A stretch of 64,000 bases of DNA. Source: Arcobacteraceae bacterium. Lineage in GTDB: Bacteria > Campylobacterota > Campylobacteria > Campylobacterales > Arcobacteraceae. The stretch is from NCBI GenBank assembly GCA_028687375.1, contig JAQUAG010000001.1, forward strand, positions 228,664 through 292,663, read 5' to 3'. The notes beneath the pieces were generated by a model that had not been told where the DNA came from, searched no databases, and saw nothing but the letters and a program-made list of their open reading frames with translations. Of this stretch, positions 57,285-64,000 are shown piece by piece. Each line of letters opens with the position of its first letter. The stretch's first letter is position 1. Made by a program: the position numbers and the translations under genes.

Positions 57285-58484
57285 ATGAAATTTATCCAGT
57301 TTAATAAGTACAATCTTACATTTTTAGCTCTTTTAATAGTTCATATTGCACTTTTACTTTATATGGTAAATGATTTTAGTATAGCATATAAAGAGCTAGC
57401 GATATTTCAAAATAAAACTGGATTGGTTGGACTCTTGTCTCATATTTTTGCAGATAGATTTGGTGCAGAGATTGTATGGATTAAATTACCATTTATTATT
57501 TTTTATAGTTTAAGTGCAATAGTTTTATATCTTTTAACAGATGATTATTTTAAATATCAAAAAGATAGAGTTTTAGCTGTTGCTATTTTTATGATACTTC
57601 CAGGGGTAAATAGTGCAGCACTTTTACTCAATGAGTCTATAATAGTTGTTTTTTTCACTTTACTTTATTTATACCTTTATAAAAAAACAGAAAAGGAGAA
57701 CTATCTTTTACTCTTTATCTTTCTTTTTATAGATAATTCTTTTGCTATTTTATATTTGGCTCTATTTTTCTATTCACTTAAAAAAAGAGATGATCTATTA
57801 CTTTTTGTATCACTTATCCTTTTTGGATTATCTATGAGTTTTTATGGTTTTGAGATAGGAGGAAAACCAAGAGGGTATTTTGTTGATACTTTTGGTATCT
57901 ATGCTTCTATATTTTCACCACTTTTATTTTTGTATTTCTTTTATGCCATCTATCGTTTTGGTATCAAGTTTGAAAGAGATATGTATTGGTATTTAGCCTC
58001 TACGGCTCTTGTTTTATCTTTTGTTTTTTCTCTACGGCAAAAGATTTATATTGAAGATTTTGCCCCTTTTGTTGTAGTTGCAATTCCAGTTATGCTTAAA
58101 TTAATTATGCATAGTATTCGTGTTCGACTAAGAGAACATCAAGGGAATTATCTTTTTTTAGGCTATCTGTTACTTTTTAGCTTGATTTTTAATTTTGGAA
58201 TCTTCCTCTTTAATAAGTCACTTTATCTGATTGTGGAGAATCCCAAAAAACATTTTGCGTACGATTACCATATAGCAAAAGAGTTAGCTATAAAATTAAA
58301 ATCCCTTGGAATAGAAAGAATTTATGTAAAAGATGATGAATTAAGGGCTAGGCTTAGATTTTATGGAATTAAAAATGATGGAAGATATAAACTCGTACAA
58401 ACAAGTTTAAACGACAAAAAGTGTGATATAAAAATAGAATATTTTGGAAAATCTGTTGCAAAATATGATATTGCGAAAAGATAG
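57285..58484 (+). CDS. polytopic membrane protein, glycosyltransferase-39-like
   Basis: The 399 residues have about ten membrane helices and a cytoplasmic or periplasmic C-terminus (LGIERIYVKDDELRARLRFYG). The early acidic loop (FSIAYKELAIFQNKTGLV) and repeated helix pairs recall ArnT/GT39-type lipid-linked glycosyltransferases, but no clear catalytic motif is seen. It lies two genes after pglB on the same strand, which makes a role in glycan handling possible. Call kept general. Confidence 0.6.
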   Translation: MKFIQFNKYNLTFLALLIVHIALLLYMVNDFSIAYKELAIFQNKTGLVGLLSHIFADRFGAEIVWIKLPFIIFYSLSAIVLYLLTDDYFKYQKDRVLAVAIFMILPGVNSAALLLNESIIVVFFTLLYLYLYKKTEKENYLLLFIFLFIDNSFAILYLALFFYSLKKRDDLLLFVSLILFGLSMSFYGFEIGGKPRGYFVDTFGIYASIFSPLLFLYFFYAIYRFGIKFERDMYWYLASTALVLSFVFSLRQKIYIEDFAPFVVVAIPVMLKLIMHSIRVRLREHQGNYLFLGYLLLFSLIFNFGIFLFNKSLYLIVENPKKHFAYDYHIAKELAIKLKSLGIERIYVKDDELRARLRFYGIKNDGRYKLVQTSLNDKKCDIKIEYFGKSVAKYDIAKR

Positions 58485-58561
58485 ATGTTACAAAACTAAA
58501 CAATGAATAATTTATATTGGTTATAAGTGTAACTTTTTACTATATCTAACGCTACAAAAGA

Positions 58562-58567
58562 TACAAT
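58562..58567 (+). promoter_or_regulatory. -10 box of aclBA
   Basis: TACAAT, 29 bases before the aclB ATG at 58597, with AAAAGGAGA as ribosome site in between. Confidence 0.5.
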
Positions 58568-58596
58568 CAATTATTAAAATTCTAAAAGGAGAATGT

Positions 58597-59925
58597 ATGG
58601 CACAAAAAGCGATACGAGAATATGATGGTAAAGCATTATTTTCTAAGCAATGGGAAAATTATTTTAGCGGATTTCATTATGGATTTAAATCTGTATTGGT
58701 ATCAAGTGGAGCGCAATTATTAGAGATTTCTAAACAACATGGATTTGAATGGTTAAAACAAGAGTCACTAGTTGCAAAACCAGATATGTTATTTGGTAAA
58801 AGAGGGAAAAATGACCTAGTTTTATTTAGAACAAATAAACCAGGAGATGTTACTTTAGAGGAAGCAGCTAAGTGGATTGATGCAAAATCAGCTCACAACA
58901 CAACACTTTTAAGTGGTCAAAGCGGAATTCTTACACATTATATAGTAGAACCTTTTACACCACATACACAAGAGCAAGAATATTATATCTCTGCAACAAC
59001 AGTAGGTGAAGATGATGTTCTTTATATGAGTGCTGAAGGTGGTATGGAAGTTGAAGAAAACTGGGACAAAGTTGTAGAAGTTGCTATCCCTATTACTATG
59101 AGTGATGCTGATATGGAACATGCAATCAGAGCAAATATCCCTTCAGATATTCCAGAGATAAATAAAAAAGCATTTGCATCTTTTGCTATTCAGTTCTTTA
59201 GATTCTATAGAGATATGAATTTTGCTTATTTAGAAATTAATCCAATAGTAATGTTACCAAACAATGATATGGCTATCCTTGACCTTGTGGCACGTCTTGA
59301 CGATACAGCTGGATTTATGATGGCAAATACTTGGGGAGAAATCGAATATCCAACAGCTTTTGGTATGGAAGATCAAACACCTGAAGAAAAAGCAATCGCA
59401 TTAGCTGATAGTAAATCTGGAGCTTCATTAAAACTTACAATTTTAAATCCAATGGGAAGAATTTGGACAATGGTTGCTGGTGGTGGAGCATCAGTTGTAT
59501 ATGCTGATACTATCGCAGACTTTGCAGAAGCAAATGGTGGTTCAGTTTCAGATTTAGCTAACTACGGTGAGTATTCTGGAGGTCCTACTACAGGTGAAAC
59601 TAAATTTTATGCTGATACTGTAATCGACCTTATGACAAGACATAAAGATTCAAAAGGTAGAGATAAGATTTTAATTATCGGTGGAGCAATTGCAAACTTT
59701 ACAGATGTTGCAAAAACTTTTACAGGTATCATCCAATCATTTGAAGATAATGCTGAAAAAATGAAAGCTCATAACACAAAAATATATGTTAGACGTGGTG
59801 GACCAAACTATGAAAAAGGTCTTAAAGATATTAAAGAAGCAGCTGATAGATTAGGACTTTATATAGAAGTTTATGGACCAGAAACACATGTTACTGACAT
59901 CGTTAGAATGGCTTTAGAGAAGTAA
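58597..59925 (+). CDS. aclB: ATP-citrate lyase subunit (AclB, succinyl-CoA-ligase-like)
   Basis: The 442 residues correspond to the ATP-grasp and citrate-binding half of ATP-citrate lyase: AIREYDGKALFSKQW, YLEINPIVM, LDLVARLDDTAGFM and MVAGGGASVVYADTIAD, GEYSGGPTT. With AclA it cleaves citrate to acetyl-CoA and oxaloacetate, the key step of the reductive TCA cycle. aclA starts nine bases after its stop. The order aclB-aclA is known from green sulfur bacteria and Campylobacterota. Confidence 0.93.
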   Translation: MAQKAIREYDGKALFSKQWENYFSGFHYGFKSVLVSSGAQLLEISKQHGFEWLKQESLVAKPDMLFGKRGKNDLVLFRTNKPGDVTLEEAAKWIDAKSAHNTTLLSGQSGILTHYIVEPFTPHTQEQEYYISATTVGEDDVLYMSAEGGMEVEENWDKVVEVAIPITMSDADMEHAIRANIPSDIPEINKKAFASFAIQFFRFYRDMNFAYLEINPIVMLPNNDMAILDLVARLDDTAGFMMANTWGEIEYPTAFGMEDQTPEEKAIALADSKSGASLKLTILNPMGRIWTMVAGGGASVVYADTIADFAEANGGSVSDLANYGEYSGGPTTGETKFYADTVIDLMTRHKDSKGRDKILIIGGAIANFTDVAKTFTGIIQSFEDNAEKMKAHNTKIYVRRGGPNYEKGLKDIKEAADRLGLYIEVYGPETHVTDIVRMALEK

Positions 59926-59934
59926 GGGGAAAAT

Positions 59935-61749
59935 ATGACAAAATTATATACAAACGAAACACAAGCAATATTTTGGAATAACAACACAAGTGCTATTCAA
60001 AGAATGCTAGACTATGATTATGTGATAAACAGAAAAACTCCATCAGTTGCAGCTATTGTTGCTCCAACAGGTGATAGTAAATTTCAAAAATTCTTCTGGG
60101 GTCCAGATGAAATTATGATTAACCTTTATAAAAACACAACAGATGCTAAAAAAGCTCATCCAAATGCTGATGTATTATTAAACTTTGCATCTTTTAGAAC
60201 AGCTTATGATGTTACTATGGAAGCTTTAGAGATGGGTGGATTTAGTTCTGTTATGGTTACTGCTGAAGGGATTCCTGAGAGACTTGCTAGAAAAATGAAT
60301 CAAGCAGGAAGAGATAAAAAAGTAACAATTATAGGTCCTGCAACTGTTGGTGCTATTGCTCCAGGTGGATTTAAAATTGCAAATATCGGTGGAACAATCG
60401 AAAATATTATCCAATCTAAACTACATAGATGTGGTTCATGTGGACTTGTTACAAGATCAGGTGGATTATTTAATGAGCTTTCAAATATCATCTCTATAAA
60501 TGCTGATGGTATCGCTGAAGGTGTTGCTATTGGTGGAGATAGATTCGTTGGTTCAGTTTTCATTGACAATATGTTAAGAATGGAAAAAAATCCAGATGTA
60601 AAATATATGGTTCTTTTAGGTGAAGTTGGTGGAACTGAAGAGTACAAAGTTATCGAAGCTGTTAAAGCTGGATTAATTACTAAACCAGTAATTGCTTGGT
60701 GTATTGGAACTATTGCTAAACATTTTAGTTCAGGTGTTCAATTTGGTCATGCAGGAGCTAGTGCAAATGCAGATGCAGAAACAGCGGCAGCTAAAAATGT
60801 TGCAATGGCTGAAGCTGGGTTCTATGTACCAAGTTCATTTAATGAATTACCAAATAAAATCGCTGAAGTATATGGAAAATTAAAAGCTGATGGAATTATC
60901 GGTGAGATTGCTGAACCAGCATTAAGAACTGTTCCAACTGTTAGAAGAAGTAAAGAGTTTATCTGTACAATCTCTGACGATAGAGGTGATGAAGCTACAT
61001 ATGCTGGTTTCCCAATCTCTTCTGTTGCAACTCCAGATACTGGAAAAGGGATCGGTGATGTTATTTCACTTCTTTGGTTCAAAAAACAATATCCAAAATG
61101 GGCTACAGAATTTATAGAAACAGTTATCAAAACAGTTGCAGATCATGGTCCAGCAGTTTCAGGTGCACACAATGCAAAAGTAACTGCACGAGCTGGAAAA
61201 TCTGTTGTTGAATCACTTGTAACTGGATTGCTTACAATTGGACCAAGATTTGGTGGAGCGATTGATGGCGCTGCTGAACATTTCAAATATGCACATGATA
61301 ACAACTTAAATCCTGCAGAATTTTTAAATCATATGAAAAAACTTGGTATTCCAATTCCAGGTATTGGACATAGAATTAAATCTTTAAGAAATCCAGATTT
61401 AAGGGTTGTTGGGCTTAAAAAATTCGCAGCTGAGCATTTCCCAGCAACACCACTTTTAGATTATGCATTAACAGTTGAACAATTAACAACTTCTAAAAAA
61501 GATAATCTTATCTTAAATGTTGATGGAACTATTGGGATTTTAATGGTTGATATGTGGAGAGCTTTAGGTTATGCTGAAGACGAAATCAATGAATTTATTT
61601 CAAGTGGAACTTTAAATGCATTCTTTATCGCTGGTAGAACTATTGGATTTATTGGTCATGTTCTTGATGAGAAAAGACTTGCTATGCCTATGTATAGACA
61701 TCCAATGGATGATATTTTATATCAAGTTGATATGGCTGAAGAGATTTAG
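59935..61749 (+). CDS. aclA: ATP-citrate lyase subunit (AclA)
   Basis: The 604 residues have a CoA-binding/SucD-like part with GPATVGAIAPGGFKIANIGG and the phosphorylated His272 in FSSGVQFGHAGASANA, then a citrate-synthase-like C-terminal domain with GPAVSGAHNAKVTARAGKS and GIGHRIKSLRNPDLRV. Complete and in the same operon as aclB. Together they indicate carbon fixation by the reductive TCA cycle. A terminator follows. Confidence 0.94.
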   Translation: MTKLYTNETQAIFWNNNTSAIQRMLDYDYVINRKTPSVAAIVAPTGDSKFQKFFWGPDEIMINLYKNTTDAKKAHPNADVLLNFASFRTAYDVTMEALEMGGFSSVMVTAEGIPERLARKMNQAGRDKKVTIIGPATVGAIAPGGFKIANIGGTIENIIQSKLHRCGSCGLVTRSGGLFNELSNIISINADGIAEGVAIGGDRFVGSVFIDNMLRMEKNPDVKYMVLLGEVGGTEEYKVIEAVKAGLITKPVIAWCIGTIAKHFSSGVQFGHAGASANADAETAAAKNVAMAEAGFYVPSSFNELPNKIAEVYGKLKADGIIGEIAEPALRTVPTVRRSKEFICTISDDRGDEATYAGFPISSVATPDTGKGIGDVISLLWFKKQYPKWATEFIETVIKTVADHGPAVSGAHNAKVTARAGKSVVESLVTGLLTIGPRFGGAIDGAAEHFKYAHDNNLNPAEFLNHMKKLGIPIPGIGHRIKSLRNPDLRVVGLKKFAAEHFPATPLLDYALTVEQLTTSKKDNLILNVDGTIGILMVDMWRALGYAEDEINEFISSGTLNAFFIAGRTIGFIGHVLDEKRLAMPMYRHPMDDILYQVDMAEEI

Positions 61750-61771
61750 TCTTAATATTTTAACAGAAAAA

Positions 61772-61791
61772 GCCATCTCAAATGAGGTGGC
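61772..61791 (+). terminator. terminator of aclBA
   Basis: GCCATCTCA-AA-TGAGGTGGC with one wobble pair, preceded by A5 and followed by T7. Confidence 0.9.
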
Positions 61792-61854
61792 TTTTTTTAT
61801 GACATATTAGTGACATTTTGATATAATCTTTCACATAAAAATAAAAGGTAATAG

Positions 61855-63183
61855 ATGAAATTTCCAGTAATTAGTGAATTAGTAACTACAGATGTGACTT
61901 TGCTCAAAATTGATGCAACACTTAATGAAACAATTGAACTCATGTATAATCAAAACCATAGAAGTGTTATTGTTCAAGATAATAATAGATTTTACATAGT
62001 AACGGCAAGTGATCTATTAAGATTAAAATTAAAAAATTATAATTTTAATCAAAAACTCTGTGAAATTAGACTAATAGAGATACCTACTATTTTAAAAGAT
62101 AAAAATATTTTAGAAGCTATCTCATTTTTAGAACAATCAATAGAATATGTTAGTGTCATAGATCAAGATAATAATTTTTATGGAATTATTACTCATACGG
62201 ATATTATTAGCAATATTGACCCTGAAACATTAATGGATAATTATAGAATTTGTGATTTAATCAATATTAATAAGCCAATTTGTAAAGTTAAAGAGGATAC
62301 AGAAACCTTAGAAGTTTTAACGAAGATGGTTGAGAGTAATCTTGATAATATTATTGTAGAAAGAGATAATAAGCCAGTTGGAATTGTAACAACAAAAGAT
62401 GTAATGAAGCTTTTAAAAAGTTCTGCTGATTTATCTGTAGAAATCTCTAATTATATGACATCTCCTCTTGAAACATTAAAAGAGAGTGCAACACTCAAAG
62501 ATGCAATTAACTTTATGACAAAAAAACATTTTAAAAGAATAGTTGTTGTTAACGATAAAGATGAAATAGTATCTATAATGCTTCAAAGAGAGCTTATTTC
62601 TCTTTCATATAGTAAATGGGCAACTCTTATGAAAGAGTATTCAAGTGAATTATCTCAAATAAATGAATTACTTAATAAAAAAACAAAAAAATATGAAGAG
62701 ATGGCCTCAGTTGATTCTCTAACGGGACTTTATAACAGATATAAATTTACAGAACTTTTTGTTTCTTTGTATGCAACAATGATTAAAAGAGAAAATGATA
62801 TGTCTCTTATTATGATTGATATTGATCATTTTAAAAATATTAATGATACTTATGGACACAATAGTGGAGATAAGGTGTTAATTGGTATTTCAGGGCTACT
62901 AAAACAATATTTTAGAAATGTGGATGTTATCTGTAGATGGGGTGGAGAGGAATTTGTCGCTCTTATTCCAACAGCTAATATTGAAAATAGTGAAAAAATA
63001 GCTAATAAAATAAGAATAGCAATTAAAGAATCTAGCATATTGGATACATTACAAGTAACAGCAAGCTTTGGAATTACTCAAGTTAAACAAGGGGACACGC
63101 TAGAAATAGCTATTAGTAGGGCAGATGAAGCATTGTATGAAGCCAAAAATAGTGGTCGAGATAGGGTAAACATACATCTCTAA
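61855..63183 (+). CDS. CBS-domain diguanylate cyclase
   Basis: A 442-residue cytoplasmic protein with four CBS motifs in two Bateman pairs (about residues 1-120 and 125-255; e.g. NQNHRSVIVQDNN, VGIVTTKDVMKLL), a short coil, then GGDEF (about 275-442). The active site GGEEF (363-367) is intact and preceded by an RxxD inhibitory site (RNVD). CBS pairs bind adenosine nucleotides, so c-di-GMP output may follow energy status; this is inference. The stop overlaps the pseudopilin start by one base. Confidence 0.92.
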   Translation: MKFPVISELVTTDVTLLKIDATLNETIELMYNQNHRSVIVQDNNRFYIVTASDLLRLKLKNYNFNQKLCEIRLIEIPTILKDKNILEAISFLEQSIEYVSVIDQDNNFYGIITHTDIISNIDPETLMDNYRICDLININKPICKVKEDTETLEVLTKMVESNLDNIIVERDNKPVGIVTTKDVMKLLKSSADLSVEISNYMTSPLETLKESATLKDAINFMTKKHFKRIVVVNDKDEIVSIMLQRELISLSYSKWATLMKEYSSELSQINELLNKKTKKYEEMASVDSLTGLYNRYKFTELFVSLYATMIKRENDMSLIMIDIDHFKNINDTYGHNSGDKVLIGISGLLKQYFRNVDVICRWGGEEFVALIPTANIENSEKIANKIRIAIKESSILDTLQVTASFGITQVKQGDTLEIAISRADEALYEAKNSGRDRVNIHL

Positions 63184-63794
63184 TGAAAAAGGGATTCTCA
63201 CTATTGGAATTAATATTTGTTATTTCAGTAGTGGGAATAATTGTTTCTCTATCTATTCAAAAAAATAATCTTTCAAAAATTAAATTAGCAAAAAATCAAA
63301 TCTTACTTCATTTAAAATATACGAGATATATCGCAATGGTTGATAATAAATATGATTATAAAGATAGTGAGTGGTATAAAAAAAGATGGAGTTTGAGATT
63401 TGAAAATTGTGATAAAGTGATTGGCGGATTATTTTACACTATATATAGTGATGAAAATGAAGGTGGTGGAGTCAATAAAGAAGAAGTTTTGAAAGATCCA
63501 TTAACAAATAATTATATTTTTGCAACGTCTTGTAAACAAGATGCATTATATGATAAATCAAAATTTGTTCTTTTAACTCAAGAATACGAAATAGAAAATA
63601 TAGATATAAGTTGCAATCAAACTTCAACTGTTGGTCAAATTAGTTTTGGAAATGATGGAAAAGTTTATGCAAAAAATGGAAAAAGTGAAGATGATTATGA
63701 AATTACAGAACCTTGCGTGATAAATTTATCAGACAAACATAATCAATCAGAGAAAATAACAATTTATCCAAAGAGTGGATATATAGAAGGTTAA
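63183..63794 (+). CDS. prepilin-like protein (type II pseudopilin / type IV pilin family)
   Basis: The 203 residues begin KKGFSLLELIFVISVVGIIV, a textbook type III signal with cleavage after Gly and N-methylated Phe, and the hydrophobic assembly helix. The rest is a globular domain with cysteines (SCKQDALYD, DISCNQTSTVGQ) and a GKVYAKNG strand near the end, like GspH-type minor pseudopilins. The gene overlaps the CBS-GGDEF gene by one base. No other pilus genes are in the window. Confidence 0.88.
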   Translation: MKKGFSLLELIFVISVVGIIVSLSIQKNNLSKIKLAKNQILLHLKYTRYIAMVDNKYDYKDSEWYKKRWSLRFENCDKVIGGLFYTIYSDENEGGGVNKEEVLKDPLTNNYIFATSCKQDALYDKSKFVLLTQEYEIENIDISCNQTSTVGQISFGNDGKVYAKNGKSEDDYEITEPCVINLSDKHNQSEKITIYPKSGYIEG

Positions 63795-63901
63795 TCCAAT
63801 TTATATGCTTTAAAATGATAATAAGAAAGTATAATTTGAATAATTTTAGAAAATATATAAAATTTATAGAATATTTAAGAGACCTTTAAGCATCAACCCA
63901 T

Positions 63902-63990
63902 TATAATTCCCGTCCTTAAACAGACGGACCAAAAGGTTTTGAGAGTTTAAAGAAATGTTCTATACACACAATCTAATGTTAATGGTTTTG
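63902..63990 (+). promoter_or_regulatory. promoter and leader of an RNA or gene beyond the window
   Basis: TATAAT at 63902-63907 is followed by a GC-rich TCCCGTCC discriminator, a CCGTC / GACGG hairpin at 63910-63927 and TGTTCTATACA, which loosely resembles a boxA antitermination element. No open reading frame follows up to 64000. This pattern fits a stable-RNA (rRNA) operon leader, but the transcript lies outside the window, so the assignment is tentative. The preceding 63795-63901 is AT-rich and shows nothing else. Confidence 0.35.
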
Positions 63991-64000
63991 TAAATAATCT

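Overview
The window is AT-rich, densely packed chromosomal DNA from a Campylobacterota (Epsilonproteobacteria) member, most like a free-living Arcobacter/Sulfurimonas-type autotroph. The evidence is a dnaA-dnaN-gyrB origin cluster with DnaA boxes on both sides of dnaA, FAD-dependent ThyX, a desulforubrerythrin of the Campylobacter type, a PglB/STT3 oligosaccharyltransferase, a short Campylobacter-size Pgi, HisZ, and both subunits of ATP-citrate lyase (reductive TCA cycle). I saw no tRNA, rRNA, transposase, phage or CRISPR. The only gene-free stretch above 300 bases is the origin region at 7291-7596.

Layout. 96-7290 (minus): DUF350 protein, mnmG, gyrB, dnaN, dnaA; origin elements lie at 5820-5976 and 7291-7596. 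7597-15299: ruvC, an orphan OmpR-type regulator, thyX, a HemD with an N-terminal extension, purT behind a 10-bp tandem repeat, an acetate-type symporter pair (actP/DUF485), a small membrane protein and purM. 15331-22672 (minus): a PAS histidine kinase, a diguanylate cyclase and a GGDEF-EAL protein, each with its own periplasmic sensor, plus a small outer-membrane barrel. 22690-34728 (minus): HAD phosphatase, miaA, an LPP20/CsgG lipoprotein pair, gpsA, an RluA pseudouridine synthase, a DUF475 (TerC-like) membrane protein, carA, DUF507, purA-hisZ and a class V aminotransferase.

34875-48415 is the most accessory-looking part. It holds an aldehyde dehydrogenase coupled to a Cys-rich protein, one intact toxin-antitoxin pair (BrnT/BrnA), galU, and two decayed toxin-antitoxin pairs. 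One of these has an antitoxin whose start codon appears mutated to ACG and a toxin with an in-frame TAA; the other is a YoeB with an internal deletion that removes the catalytic arginine. The same region has two porins, an operon of one 84-residue and three 29-34-residue membrane proteins, an M23 peptidase, an unassigned outer-membrane protein, a TAXI-type binding protein, a DUF234 ATPase and an HD-GYP protein without its metal ligands. Four near-identical terminator hairpins recur between 40.4 and 43.1 kb.

48437-63794: a Fur-family regulator divergent from desulforubrerythrin and a 2-Cys peroxiredoxin (peroxide defence), typA-sixA-ychJ, pgi-pglB-pabA and a polytopic membrane protein, aclB-aclA, a CBS-GGDEF cyclase and a pseudopilin. 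The last 200 bases look like a promoter and leader, possibly of a stable-RNA operon that starts beyond the window.

Across the window several genes have a TATAAT-like box ending 5-7 bases before the start codon, which predicts leaderless mRNAs. No single large undescribed system is evident. The best candidates for novelty are the tiny membrane-protein operon at 41818-42397, the decayed toxin-antitoxin loci, the direct-repeat operator of the orphan regulator and the repeat-built purT promoter.
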